DNA of 64,000 bases from Ciona savignyi (GCA_000149265.1 CH003416.1:636698-700697); one strand, 5' to 3'. Positions 25,437 to 39,343 are shown, counted from the first letter of the stretch. The notes: generated by a model from the letters alone, not told the origin. Made by a program: numbers and translations.

Positions 25437-28400
25437 CTACAATGCTCGAGTAACGTTTCTAGCTTCTTCCTCTTCCTGATGAGAGTTCCTGATGTCTGTG
25501 AGACTACGAACAAAGCGGGTCCATTCATCTGGCCTCGGTTGCGATAATTGCTTTAAAAAATTATGGTTTGTCAGTTAACCTGTGTATGATGCTGCAAACA
25601 GAGCAAAAAATTTCAATATTTATCACCTATATTAGAAAACAACAGTCATTATGTCAGAATAGTACAAGCCAATGATATTGAATAGCCCATGTATATAAGT
25701 CATTGCGCCACACCGTGTCTGAAATCAGTGCTATTGGTTGAAAATGTAATTTGTATCCTATGCAGATGAAAAATCTGCATGTAATCTTCTGAATCGTACT
25801 CACCTGCCGAAGCCCCTCATGTCAATATACAAATATTGAGCACACCCAACATCAAGCGACAAACGGGAATGGTGTATAAATAAAATACAAACTTGTATTT
25901 TATTAAAGAAGCAGTTACTTTAGTTTGTATTCTTATTTAATTTGTCCAATTCTTTTTTAATCCTCTAACCAAACTTCTGTCCGAAGGGAACAGAATAGTT
26001 GAATAGGTGGACTTATAGTAATTTAGAAAAATTTCATGCTTCAAAAATATTTAAAAAATTTCATATCAAATTTTACAACATGAAAAAAGCTTGACTGATA
26101 TTAAATTCAATTGGATATATAAAACAGCTTAACCACATGCATAAACAATTTAGTTTCAAATTGAAAAACATAAATTTACCTCTCCAACGTCACACAGATG
26201 CACACGACCTGTGCTATCCCCGATAGCTATGTGGTTTCCAGTGGAATTCCACCGGAGTTTATTGATGGCTGGAGCTGAGTCGATTATAGTTGACACCACT
26301 GGGACCTTAAGGAAACAAAATTCGAGCGTCATTGAAAGTGTAGTACATACCATGGTTCTCATAAGATTTGAGTAATATAGAAGTCACTTCATGCTTACAC
26401 TCAGCGTATTCTGGGATATGCAGATATTTATTTTAAATAATTTTCTTAACCAAACGACTGAGTCTACTGAGTTTAAGTATCATCCAGTATTTAAACACAT
26501 CACCCCATGGAGCAACATGGCGGGATTGGGAAATTTATTAAAACAACAATGTGGAAAAGTTTGATGATATTGTTAGTTATATCTTTAATGATTTTATCAG
26601 GCGATTCAAAAAATTATTAGAATTTATCCACATGTCAGAAAAAGTGAGCTTTTGTTGCTTTAAAAACAGTACATAGATCAAAATAGCTGGTAAAAATATG
26701 GGTTTTCAACCCTACACCAGCCTTCTCTGCATTTACAAAAATAACATATTAATTTTAGAAACATTAAATAATTGTTTAGCTGTTGATTTTATTTAAAAAA
26801 ATGACCAAAAAAATTAAGCAATAATAAAAATATTCGAAATGCTTTATAGCTTAGACATTATCCGATGAGATGACTTACCTCTGTATCAGAGTTCATGTTC
26901 CAAAGATCCAACCTACCGGAACAATCTCCACTTGCGAATAGAGATGGATGGACAGGCGACCAAGCCACGTCGTACACACAATCGCTGTGGTCTTGGAAGG
27001 AGTGTAGACATGTCCGTGAACCACTCTGATAGATGTTGTTTTTTTTACATTTTTTACATTAACATGGGCAGGTCCACAGTAGCTACCAGGATCAGGAACC
27101 GGGATATAGCGGTCAAGTCGGCCAGTGTCCCGAAGGAAAATGACTAAATGCTTGAGATGCGAGATCATTAGGTTGGTTATTTGTGAAATTTGATGGTAAA
27201 GGATAGTAGCAAAACATTTACAATCTTATTTTAATTTTAAGTAAAATATATTGATTTAAACAGATTTAACAATGCTTACAATGGGGGAAGTTTAAGCTCA
27301 TTTTTAACTCAGTTTTTGGTTCCGTTAATTCATATTTAAAAAACAAAGACTGTTTTAAGATAAGCGTAATTAAACAAATTATGAACAAATAAATCAGTAG
27401 CTTTTATTAAACTAATTCACAAGTTGATGTTTACAGTATAGATTTTAGTCACTCACTTTTAGCGACCATAACTTAATGGTCCAGTCAAAAGACGAGGTGA
27501 GTAAAAGGTGTGAGAAATCGAGTTGTCCCGAAGATCTGTGGAAGTCAATTCCCGACACTGGCCCGCTGTGGCCCTCATACAACTCGTTTATACCGGTTTT
27601 ACTGAAAAGAACAAAAAAGTTCTGAATTTAGTAACAGTGCCATCCAATAAGTTTTAAACCATTTTACAAAACTATATTCAAATTATTACAATTACCATAC
27701 TCTAATGTTAGAGGGTTGATACACCGCATTTGGACAAATATAATCAAGTGATTTGAACACCTAGGATCTATTTGATTTAGATTCATCCGGGAAAAATGAA
27801 ATTGTAGAATTATTTTACTCTGTTCTACAAAAAATAACAGCTATTTACTTATAATAGTACCTGAAAATACTTTTAGACTGGTTAACAAATGCTTTAAGCC
27901 AAGATCTAACAAATTACCTTCCATGGCGACAGGCAGTGTATAACGAACCATCCTCTGCACCAATAGCAAAGTTATTCACATTGTTTAGTTGGAATGCCAT
28001 GCTCATAACCGCTACTGACTTTGACTGCTTATGCTGCAATTCCATAGCTTCCTAGCGAAAAAAGCGAGCATTAACAGTTTGAAATCTTGGTAACAATGTG
28101 ATCATATGGCAATGAGAAGTTTGAACTTCCAATAAAAGTAAGAATCAATATATCTCTAGACTGCATGGAAGCATAGTGAGTCTGATATGATACAGATCAT
28201 TCTCACAGTAAGCCCGGGCAAAGCAGATATTAATTCTATTTTTAATTTATAAACGACTGTGTCTACTGAGTTTAAGCATTATCCTGTGTTTTAATCATTC
28301 ATCAGGTGGTGCAACATGGTAAAATCTCTTGAAGAGACNNNNNNNNNNNNNNNNNNNNNNNNNNNNNNNNNNNNNNNNNNNNNNNNNNNNNNNNNNNNNN

Positions 28401-31400
28401 NNNNNNNNNNNNNNNNNNNNNNNNNNNNNNNNNNNNNNCCAAAATTAAAGATAAGAAACCAATATATCTATAGACTGGAAGACTGCATGGAACCACAGTT
28501 AGAACTTTATAACATTTTGTTACTGGAGGTTGTAATTACTTTCTAGTAAGAAATGCCATTCCCATTACTTTAAATGTGCTACTCTACAGTCAACTGTGAA
28601 CAGTTGACCAGCAAACAATAGTTTACCTGTTTCTACGATAAATATCATTATAATCATGAAAAACACTGGATAAGATAGTTTTTTCACCAGCTAGTGCTAG
28701 GTAGAGGATAATCTAACAACAAAACAATAACAATTTTTAACATTTTTACTGTGAAGTAGTTTTTTTTTTTACTAAATTAGGAATCATAGCAGTAGCAATG
28801 CTAGCCTACATGGACATTGGTAGTTAAGGTATAAGATTGTATACACAGAGGCAAGTTACAAACATACCAGTGGTTGTGTCAGCATATCTAAACTCCACGA
28901 ACACATTTTGCCGTCAGTTGAAACTGAGATGAGATTGTGAGCATTCTGTGTTCCCACCACATCCATGCAATATACAGGGTGTGTGTGGGCAGCTGTGGAC
29001 AGCTTGCTACGTTGGGCAGTTCGCTTGTTGCTACGATTGTCCCACATAACAATCTGGCCACTGTAGGTCCCTCCTATTACAAGGTTGGGATGGAACTTTG
29101 CGAAACAAGCTGAAGTCACAGATGACTGGCAGTGGAATGTATACCTGCAGACAAACACAGTTTGTGTTAAAAATTGTTTATCCAGCCACATTATGCAATG
29201 GTTCAGATCCACAATTATACAAGTTTAACACCCATCCCTGCTAAATATTCCCCATGTGATGTTTCTCGTAAAAGCATAATTTACCTACATCTAATGATAG
29301 TTTGTTAATATTTGTAATATGCTGGCATTTGCCTTCTACTTTATATTGAAATATAAAATCAAAATGTAAACTTACTCAGGAGTGGTAGTCTTGTATTTAC
29401 TGTTCCATACCAAGGCTACGCCTTCTGGTTCATAAGGTGCCTCTTCATTATTTCCATATGATGCTAAACACAGTTCCGGGTGCTAAAATAGAATTTTTAT
29501 TCTTGGACATTCGAACCGTTCTAAAATATACTTAAAAGGCAAGAAAAAAAACTTTTTTGTGGCAGAAGAAATATTTAAATTGAGATTGTAAAAAAATTAA
29601 ATCATTTCCCATTCAAAACTTAATTCTAGAATGGACAACCCTAACTGGGAGACACATATAGGTAGATAAAATATACTAACGTGGGTGCTCCAATCAAGCG
29701 AGGTAACCATTCGATGTCTCGACCAACGCTCGTCGGAAAATATTCGATTTATTGACAACTTCATTCCACGGTCAACCTCACTGTGGGAAGCGATAATTAC
29801 TCAGTAATAATCTTAACACAGCGGAATGAGTGGGGAAAAATGTATTCTAAAATCATACACTTGTGGAGTACAGTAAGCAAACTATGTATAAAATGTTTTG
29901 TAACACTGAATTTTCTCACCTCCGATGATAAACTTAGTCCGTATGCTATCACAATATTTTGTGTATACAAACTATACATCTACCATACATATATATGAAT
30001 ATAAGTTTTTTACCTGGTCATACCAAAATTAGTCTGTTGGTATCAAAATCTCTAACAAGTTAAAGATATCTTTCTACCCCACCTTTCTTCTTCAACTTGT
30101 GAACTATACTCGGTGAACAGATCGATTCGATGTGACAATGCTCGATCCATGAATCTAGAGCTTCTCGATAGGAATTGTACAAAGTCGTCAGATGATTCAA
30201 TGATCTCTTTCTCCTGCTCCGATAATTCACGAATGGCTGGGTGGATGAATGAACAATTTGTCGGATAAATAGATTATACAGAGATCCTGGAATCGCAAAT
30301 ATAATAAAATCAAAATCAGAATATCCTGCCGAAAACAAAACAAATTCACAGGTAAAAATTTTGTTTTAGATGGGCCCTATATTTATATATATCATGATGT
30401 TACTCTTTAAAAAATCATTGGCGTGATATTAGTGACAAGTAAAGAGATATTTGTGCTACCTGTCTCTAGTTGTTGCTCTTCTTCCTCCAATGACAATTCA
30501 TCAGCTCTATCTTCCTTCTCTTGTGCAACATCTTTTACATTTTCTCGCTCATCTGGGAACAATTTTGATTAAGGCTTGACACATTTAATATGTGAAAGAT
30601 GACCATGGGTAGTTTAAGGTGATAGTTGTCATATCAGAAAACTTGGTGCCTGCTGTTTTATTAAGTTGGAGCTTGTGGTGTGCCTGGCTTAAAGAACACA
30701 CACACGAAACGCAGGTGGTAGGTTCTTGACATTCATCGATTGATTTCAGCCTTCAGAGTTCAGGGTATAAATATTTGGAAACAGACAGACAAGTAAGAAT
30801 TAAAAAGTAAATTTAGGACTTTGGTGAAGACATCCCCTAACATACAATCTACATATTTTTGGTGAGCAAGACATACCTTCAGAGTCTGGTTGTTGAGTTT
30901 CAACTGGTGTTTGGCATTCTTTTGAATAGGTGACTACTTCTTTTGGTGGAATTGAAGTTAACGTTATTTTGCTTTGTGCTAGTTTTGTTGCTTTCGGTTG
31001 CCTACAGAAAAAAAAAGTGGAAAGAAAATTACTTTAAAATCTGAAATCCAGCAAACTAGTTTTTATTAAACTTTGTACCGGTACATGTAATATGCCTTCT
31101 CCGGGTACAACAGTTGTTTCAACTGTTCAAAAGAACATTTTGTAAGGTAATACATCAAAATATCTTCACAACAAAAACAGTGCAGAAACCTCACATTTGT
31201 GTTAACACATAATTCCACAGCACATGGTATACACAGGCAGTAGAGTGCAGGAAACACAAACATGCAAAACAACAGTTCAAGTTGAAGGTGACACAGATGC
31301 TTTACACCGTATACCGAAGTGCATACACCGTCACACACACATGTGCTACTACCATGATGGGATAATACTGCCGCCTTGCAACTCAACTAAACTTGGTTCC

Positions 31401-33591
31401 AAATCCCAGTCCATACTGTTGCACCTCAAAACGATGCCAAATTAGACGAAAAAAGTAAATTACTAGTATACACCCACATAAAAATAATATATATTTATTA
31501 AACTTTAAGACATAATAAGTAGGGCATAGCAACATAATATGTATGAAATATTTATGTATAAATTTTAGATGTGTAACTATTTGTGCAAAGGGGTATTGGA
31601 GTAATAATAATCTACTATCTAATAATAAATATTTATTTAATTATATATTTAAACATTTAAACAATATAATTCAGAATATAAAATCTCGTGAAATGATTTT
31701 TTAAAGATAAGATTCATCGTTGTCACCAGATTAGGTTACAGTAGCAAAGAGATATCAAGTAGGCACAAACTTTGGAAACACAGAACAAATCTACAGCATT
31801 TCTACCTGGGTCTATAATACTGAGAATCTCCACCATCACGTTCTTGAACTTTCTTCGGAGACAATGGAGTTGCTGGACTTGGCTTGACTGTAAATTAAAA
31901 TATAATGAATATTTTTCAAAGTAAAAAAATGTATAAATATATTACGTGACACTATATTTTTTATCCCATGGTGGAAAAAAAGAGTCGTTTAACAAAAGAC
32001 TACTACATATATTCAGAGTCAGCTTAAAGGGTTATCCTAATTTGCCAGACAGCGTAGCGGGGCGGGATGAGCGGGACAACGCACTGTTTTGCGGAACAAC
32101 GGTGTAGGACAGCACACTATTCTGCAAGACAGGGCGAAGAGGGGCAATGGAATATTTTTGTTTGTCCCGCCTCACTGTCCCGCAGATTAGTGAAGCCCAG
32201 CTTAAGCTAGTTTTAGTTCAAATCATTTTGTTTTTGCTCTTTTTAAAAAACAATAATTAAAAGAATATTTGCCTAAAATTTCCCTGTATGTAAGCAAGAA
32301 AAAACAGGGCAAAATGACAGGTATTATAGTAAGTCATAAAAACAAAATTAATCTTAATTTACCGATAGTTGGAAAAAACTAAATGATTCATAAAAACACT
32401 TTGACAGTCTCAATAAGGTTACATAATTACCTGTTGTTGAATAATCAATTCCCACTGTTCTTAGTAAATCTTCAGTTTCTTTTCGTTTTTTATCTAAATC
32501 TGATGACACTGCAACCGACACTATTTCTTCCTAGAAATAGAGAAATTAATGAACACTGCAAAACAGAGATTTAGAAAAGGATAGGCAAGGATATTCTTGT
32601 TTATCCCTGTAAATTAAAAAGCAAGGGAGTTAACAAACGGGCAATCGTCAAATCGTTTCTTCAATTATGTAGAACACATTAATTTACAGGCAATGTCTGT
32701 TAAGTCCTTGAACAAGGACCCATCAATTAGCTAGAAAGCAGTTTAAAACCTGCAACCGTTCGGATGAAAGGCGCCGCACCAACCCATCAGACCAAATTAA
32801 TATATATATTTGTCTAACATACTTTTAAAAAATATATATATACACAGTATAACAAATCAAAATGTAACAGTGGTCCGTAGGTCGAGCAAGGAACAAATAA
32901 TTTTTCTTCAAAATAAGGCGGTACTTCTAAATACTACAGGACCACTTGGACCGTTTGGATTGCATGGAGTGCTTGGATCGCTTACTATACTTCGTAATTA
33001 CAAAAGCCATGATATCAATGTTAGGGTTGGAGTTAAAGTTAGTTCTGGGGTTAAGATTAGTGTTTGGAACAGGGTTAAAACTACTTTCCATAGCAATCTA
33101 AGTGATCCAAGCGGTCCTGTAGTATTTAGAGGCACCGAAAAAAAGGTGTCTCCTGTTGTTTTATGAACAAAATAAATGCTTGCTGAAAATTTCATCTGAA
33201 GCAGCAAAACAATGAAGTAATGAGGGGTAAGGTAAATAGTTTAATATTTTAATTGGGTCAAAAAACTTTTGAAAGCACGGTTCTATAATACCCAATAGTT
33301 CTATATTATACAGCCCTGAAATAATGCAAATTTGCATTCTTTGTTTTGTACTGTGCAATTAGATAAAACAGATTTTTATAATATAGTACTTGTAAAACCT
33401 ATTTCAGAAGTAGGTTTTCACAAATAAAAATACACAATTTAACCCAGCTGTCGACAACCTCTTAATATGTATTTCCCTTCAGATCTCCTTACCTTTTTGG
33501 GGGGAGCTTTCTTTTGTTTTTCAGCTCGAATTTGGGCGAGGCGCGCCTTTTTTCGCTCTAATTCTGCTTTACGGTCACTTCGATCAGACAT
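25437..33591 (-). CDS. DYNC1I: Cytoplasmic dynein 1 intermediate chain
   Basis: Fourteen exons, in transcription order: 33591-33493, 32530-32431, 31887-31806, 31001-30877, 30552-30460, 30236-30083, 29780-29681, 29482-29376, 29144-28868, 28051-27918, 27601-27457, 27025-26879, 26305-26180, 25550-25437. They give 600 residues in consistent phase. The start [20 protein letters not shown] is the conserved N-terminal helix that binds dynactin p150 and Nde1. The linker carries [13 protein letters not shown], matching the conserved VTYTKETQTPV segment near the light-chain sites. The C-terminal half is the WD40 propeller, with [34 protein letters not shown] and [17 protein letters not shown]. It scaffolds the light chains and binds the dynein heavy chain for retrograde microtubule transport. 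Length is close to vertebrate DYNC1I1/2 (about 630-640). The N-gap at 28339 falls in an intron. Confidence 0.96.
28339..28438. other. Assembly gap (100 N)
   Basis: A run of N in the intron between dynein intermediate chain exons 9 and 10. The coding phase across the intron is intact, so no exon needs to be placed in the gap. The left flank (about 28250-28320) resembles 26450-26530, both containing TCTACTGAGTTTAAGYATYATCC, which suggests a dispersed repeat at the gap. Confidence 0.95.
32040..32205. repeat. GC-richer dispersed repeat, related to 62276-62954
   Basis: A patch rich in GCGGGAC / TGTCCCGC motifs in a dynein intermediate chain intron. It ends CTGTCCCGCAGATTAGTGAA, which is the reverse complement of the left end of the element at 62276 (TTCACTAATCTGCGG). 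Confidence 0.6.
32697..32795 (-). repeat. SINE fragment (family 2)
   Basis: Degenerate copy on the minus strand: a GGTCTGATGGGTTGGTGCGG head followed by GGTTTTAAACTGCTTTCTAG and CCTTGTTCAAGGAC. The order matches the better copy at 63368-63485. Confidence 0.5.
32920..33136. mobile_element. MITE with terminal inverted repeats, copy 1
   Basis: Left end TCTAAATACTACAGGACC and right end GGTCCTGTAGTATTTAGA are perfect inverted repeats. The interior has TTAGGGTTGG and GGGTTAAGATTAG-type motifs. The copy at 61554-61810 has the same ends and interior, reverse complemented. No coding capacity. It lies in the first intron of the dynein intermediate chain gene. Confidence 0.85.
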
Positions 33592-34150
33592 TTTAGCAAT
33601 ACAATGTAGTACAAAACTCTGTCACACAAGTTAAATATGATTGAAAACATTATTTAGCGAAGCTCTACCTTTAGCAAAATTTACAATCACCAGCAGTGCA
33701 AATTGTTTATTTTACAACATTGCTGAAAATTCACAGTTGAAATCATGAACAGTTTTTCTGTGAAACTTTAAATTAAAAACAATTTATTGTTAATATTTAA
33801 GCTGATGATGAACTATGAAACCTGTTGATAAAACAATGCAGTATATACAGGTACCAAAAAGTATATATGAATTTCTAATTAAAATAGGATGGAATAAGAA
33901 TTTAATATTTACACAAATGAAGCATGAAAAGGCCAGCTAAAGTAGAATTTTTTAAGCAATTGGTTGTGCCATACGGGTCAACATTGCAATGAATGACTAT
34001 GGCGATTGAAAAAACTCTAGTTGTCGAAGCGGTGAATGTAGTCGTTTTACAATTGTAGCGCCACCTTACGATTACGTTTGATTTTGAATGAAGGCATTAC
34101 GTAGCAGCATGGAAAGAGAGTCAATTTATTATAAAAAGAACAGGACATGT

Positions 34151-34235
34151 ACGGTCGTGTGGACGAATGGTTAATGTAACCAATACATATACCGAATTAT
34201 GTTCTAAAAACGGTTTGAGCAACGAGTTTCGAAAA
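34151..34235 (+). repeat. tRNA-derived SINE (family 1)
   Basis: Begins GGTCGTGTGGACGAATGGTT and has GAGCAACGAGTTTCGAAA where other copies have GGGTTCGAAAC. It is thus a family 1 member with a damaged B box. Confidence 0.6.
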
Positions 34236-34747
34236 AAAGAATATGACATGGTTGAAGTCACAATCTTGCAATATATATGCAGATTTGGTGTTTTTTTAAT
34301 TTTAAAGTTAAACTTTTTTGGGTGCTTAGGCTCAATCTATAATATAGCCAAATAAGGAGTTAGTCTGGTAAAAATGCTCTAAAATCGCCAACGTTTTACA
34401 TTTTAAAATCTGGGATGGGATTTTTATGTTTTATTATCCTTTAATCCAGTGAATGGGAAAATGCCGACGAGTTATTACACGAAAAAACTTTTTCGCGCCT
34501 ACCGTCGGATTACCGGAGCTATTGCAGTGTGTTGCAACTACTTTAGACGTTCCTTCAGTTTAAGGTAAATGTATTAATTCACTGGATTCAGGTTATAAAC
34601 CGCTAAGGTGCCGAGACGATGGCTTGTCAAGAACACAGATTAATAAGGTTTCGAATGTTAAAAGTCACTACCGATCTCTAAAGGAACACTAAAAACAGTC
34701 ATTTACTACATACCTTACAAAACTATTATTTTGTGGCAATATCCTTT

Positions 34748-34842
34748 ACGTTTCTTTCCCAAAGGCACAACTAACTAGCTAGCGACCAGTTTCGAACCTT
34801 CAACCCTTCGGCTAAAAGGCGACGAACGAATCCAACAAGCTA
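34748..34842 (-). repeat. tRNA-derived SINE (family 2)
   Basis: On the minus strand it has AAGGTTCGAAACTGGTCGCT, AGCTAGTTAGTTGTGCC and TTGGGAAAG. The B box GGTTCGAAAC is intact. Its partners are at 19573, 32697 and 63368. Confidence 0.65.
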
Positions 34843-36015
34843 ATAGTGGGATGTAGATTGTAGGTAGATCTTATACCGCAAATAAGAACAAATTAAGTTA
34901 TTATTGTGTCCATTTCGCATGAGCGTAGTGGGCCTATTTACAAAATTGTACAAATTAATTTTTCCGTGAGTAACCGGGTTGGTTTAAATTTTAAACAATA
35001 GCCAATTAAATTAATTTTAAAGATCTTTAAAAGAAACACAAAACTCTAATTAACAAATACGGCTTACCGAACCTATTTCTGTGTGTTCTATTGACATTGT
35101 TATAGTTTTCGCTTAACCCGGCCCAAACAAACGTTAGCGCCTTGTACAACTTGGTACTGGCTGATTTGGACAATGCGCCATCACAAATCAACCAGTAAAA
35201 CAACCTAACCGACTTATCTTATTTGTATTAATTCGGATGGTTCTGAAACTGAGGATTGTGATTTTAAGTGCGTCGGTCACAAACAAATTTCCTGCTTGTG
35301 GCTTCATAATCATGAACAAAACGGCTCCTGCATGTATGAATTTACCAAAAATGTAGTGACGTAGACGAGGGCACTGGTGCGCGTGCTTTTAAAACTGACA
35401 GCGCATGTGTTATCATACGAGATTACAGTCGGCCATTGTTGTTTTTATAATCTGATCTCCTGGGCTGATCATTTAAACATGATTGGCAAGTCGAACTTGA
35501 CTTCTAACGTACAAAACAAAAATAAAAAAGAAACGACGGCCTCGAATAACAGTCCGACAGGCTAATGCTCTGAACAACCAGTTCTGCTGCTTAAATGACT
35601 CAATAAGATCAACATACCACAATTGACTATAATCTACTATATATATTCTATAAATGCAAAAACAAAAATTAGGAATTGAAAACACACAATAACTGAGCAG
35701 AGGGCGACAATAATTGGTTGAGGGTTACTTTGCACCAAACATATTAAGATGACTATTGATTGCATAATTGAGCAACTGAAGGTTCTTCGGGCACAAAGTA
35801 AAAAAAGCGAGCTGATGATTAGCGCATCTTCGTTAATCGAGTAATATTTGAGAATGTAGGCGTGCATTGGGGCAACACCATACATGATAAGTGAATATTA
35901 CCATTTAGCAGCGTGTTATAGGTCTGGGTACCAATTAAGCGCAAGCGCAAGCTATACAGATTTTATAAAATTATTAACAGGAAAAGCAGCAAAAATACTT
36001 AAGAAACACAGAGCA

Positions 36016-39000
36016 TTAAAATTTTAGTTTTCCTGGCATGTATTTATCGACAAGAGATTGATAGTATGGTTTAATCGTTTCAACTTCTGGCATATCAGGA
36101 CACTTGGTGTACAGATCGTGCTTACTGCAAAACAATAATTTATTCAGGGGTGATTATTTTTTTCTTTACTGAACTAGATCAACAATTTATGTTCACACAT
36201 TTTACTGCCCACCATTCTACATATAGGAGCAATGACGCTTACTTGAAGAGCTTAATCCACTCCATCATGGCTCTGTCTTCATCGGAGCAGAGATGATCAT
36301 AATCTCCCCCGGTATGCCATGGATAAAACGAGTGGAATCGTATGCAATACATTGCTTCTTCGGGGAGTGTGCATTTGTTATGCTTCAGCACTTGATACAT
36401 GTATTCTGCGTGCAACTTTGTGTTACGGCCGCGTTTCAATTTCGCTATTTTACCGTATTAGAACTATACTTCACAGAGTGGTCTGATGGACTCATGCACA
36501 TAGTTGGATTACTGGTGTATCAAACCACTGGTTCTGGCAACGTTCACTAATCGACCTGTCCAACAGAATAACCACAACTCGGCTGACTGTCCAACACGCT
36601 AATAAATAAAGTATCTGGTCGGAATAAGTATACAAAAACTCGGCTGTGAATACAGGTTAACTGACGACAACCTGTGTTATCACGAGTTAAAATTCCACAT
36701 TTTCTTAAATTCATAAAAGTTTACGGCCATACGACCATGTAACTTATGTATAAACGTTTACCGTCATGTCCCCAAGAAATAAGGACGTTCTTTAGTCCAC
36801 AGTTCAATTCGTACATGCCGAACTTCGTGCTTTAAAAAGTCTTGGTTATAATTCAGCCTAAAGTACGAATGACATATATAATTATCCATCAAATAACATG
36901 CACTGATACACATGACAACTAAATGTGGAACTTTAAAATAGTGATTTCGATTTAGGTTTGTTACGAATTCGGTGTTTGAGAACAAAGTTAAAGAGGTAAG
37001 CCTATAACCTAAACTAAAAATTAAGGAGATAATACATCAACCATCCAGGTTAGCGTAGTCAGCACTTATTCGTCTGGTGTTCATGAAATACAAAACGCAC
37101 ATTCACAGTGGAACACAGTGGCCATTACTTACTTATATCTGGGATCATGAAGATCTGGGTTTTTATTAAATGTGGAATCTCTGTAAACTATAGACGAAGG
37201 AAACTCCGCTCCGACCACAAACGTATCGCCCACAGTACTGTATTGCTCCTCGCCCCATACTCCCATTACTTTACCCAGGTCGTGTACAAGGCCACATAAG
37301 TGAAGCCAATCTGAAATCAATGTAGTTTGCAACGCATAAACGGTGCCACAAAACAGGTATTAACATAATATATATCTTGGGCTTTAAGCAAAATAATTTA
37401 CTTATTAATAAAATATTATTAACCTTTATCTGGGTGTTCTCTGCGAAGTCCTTCAGCAGTTTGATAAGCATGGACCGAATTCGGAAAATCAACCTTAAAG
37501 AAAGTGTTTATATTGATGCATAGATTTCACATAAACACTTACGTCTGGGTCTGCTTCGTCTACAAAATCGTCTAACAGCTCCAGCGCCTCCATGATCGTA
37601 AATTCCCCGTGATTAAATTTCATCCACTGAATATGCTGAAGAGGTAAATTATTTAGGCAAAGTAACAAATCCATTTTGTGCTTTAGGAGGCGTAATTTTA
37701 CAAATTGCAATATATTAAACAAATTGTAATAGACAACTTAATTACATATAGACACGGTTATATCGACTGTCATTGTTCACCCTATAATATACAAAAGAGT
37801 ATAAAATTTCATCACCGCACCTTTTTACGAACGAACTCTACGCACTGGTAAGTATGCATCTTCACATAAGTGTTGTACACGGTATCAAAGCGACCTCCGT
37901 CCTGATGGATAGATGTACTACAATTATATAGAATACTGCGATAACATTACAATGCTGCAAATTAAACTAACCGCCGAAAAGTCACGAAAACCTTCTTTAG
38001 CGCAGTCGTTCTTGTACTTGAATGCATCAGCCATAACTGCGCTGGTAACTATTGTTTCCTGAAACATAATTAAACAGTTAATGTTAGTTTAGTTTATGTA
38101 GCCTTGTTGGAAATTATTAATGACATAGAAACTTAAAATATAGAAAGGGAAGCGGAAAAAACGAGAGTCGTGAAAACACGTCATGGAAAAATAAATTTTA
38201 AACCATTTATAATATATACGGATGGCAATAAAACCCAAACAAAATCACAATAAATTGTGGGCAATTAGTTAAAACCGCATTAAAATCAAGTAGAGGTTTA
38301 AATTTTATGGGGTTTTAAAGCGCTGCTATTGTCAGATTTCTAATGCAACTGTAATAATTACCCTCATCGATTGTAGTTTCGGTCCAATTTATACTGACAT
38401 TTTACATTATGCAGCGAGCTATAAGTGAGACAGTCATAATTGGTTTTAATAGTTGGTCTTTAAAGTGTTTGTGATGTGACGTAATATAAATTCCATGAAA
38501 AATACAAAGGCATAACAACGTTTGTTCTGATACTTTCGACCATCGACCTAATGGTTTTTGAAGTGATCATTTACTTAATTAATATGATCTCAAGTTGATT
38601 TAAATTATATTACGATGTGTGCTGATTTTGACTGTTCATGTGTTACATACATTTGGTAAGTGTACATTATATTTATGTTTAAGTTAAACATTTTGGGGAG
38701 TTCCAACAATAAATGGACAATTTTAAATTATCTTAGGTCATGTCAGGTGATATTTAAAAGTTTTTGTTTTTTTTAATATTTAAATGTTCAATTTTAAATA
38801 GACATATACTCGTGTTTATTAAAAAAATACTTACAAAGTTTTTGGGGTTTTGCTCTAAGTGATTAAAAAATAAGTACATGTTTAATATATTTTGTAAATA
38901 AACTAACACGAGACAAAATTAATTTAAAATGCAGCAAAACTTGGGTGCCATGATCGTTTGTTTCAGAATGCATACGCATTTCCATTTACCATATTTTGAT

Positions 39001-39343
39001 CTTCGGGTATTTTGTTTTCTAAATTGTTTTCACCAAAGCGTTTAAATATTTTTATTATTGGTTTTCTTAATTGTCAAAATATATATCAACAATTTTATTA
39101 GGGTTGATTATTTTTACACTAACTAATAAAGTATATTGTGGACAGATTAAACTGCTCTTAATTATAAATCGCAGTAATAACAAAAATATTAATAGCTATT
39201 TTGGACAAAAAAAAAGTTAATGCAACTAAGTCTTATAGAGGGCTCTAGTGTGAATTGATTGGCTGTTTCTTTATGTTACTAAAAAGTTATTTAAAATGTT
39301 CTATGATACAGGGATACGCAGTTTGAATGTTACATACCGGCAT
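36016..39343 (-). CDS. MIOX: Myo-inositol oxygenase
   Basis: Eight exons carry the domain, in transcription order: 38058-37972, 37901-37821, 37635-37543, 37493-37424, 37310-37133, 36829-36762, 36405-36243, 36124-36016. A candidate first exon, 39343-39338, contributes only ATG CCG before a GTATGT donor. Together they give 284 residues, almost exactly the size of human MIOX (285). All six iron ligands of the di-iron HD-domain enzyme have counterparts: VHAYQTAE, LVHDLGK (His-Asp), SWGHDEY, IRFHSFYPWH and KHDLYTK. The enzyme cleaves myo-inositol with O2 to D-glucuronate, the first step of inositol catabolism, in the cytosol. The first exon is inferred; an in-frame ATG at codon 9 of the 38058 exon is the alternative start. 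Confidence 0.94.
38059..39337. other. Long first intron of MIOX
   Basis: AT-rich, with no coding exon recognised. It exists only if the two-codon first exon at 39338-39343 is correct; otherwise it is 5' flank. Confidence 0.45.

Larger units (their letters stand above)
33592..36015. other. Intergenic between dynein intermediate chain and MIOX
   Basis: No coding exon recognised. It contains two SINE copies (34151-34235 and 34748-34842). The open frames at 34167, 35377 and 35637 have no domain or splice support. The dynein intermediate chain promoter is expected next to 33592. Confidence 0.6.

Noticed and set aside
28302-28546. Open frames across the N-run at 28339
   Set aside because: They are open only because N codons are not read as stops.
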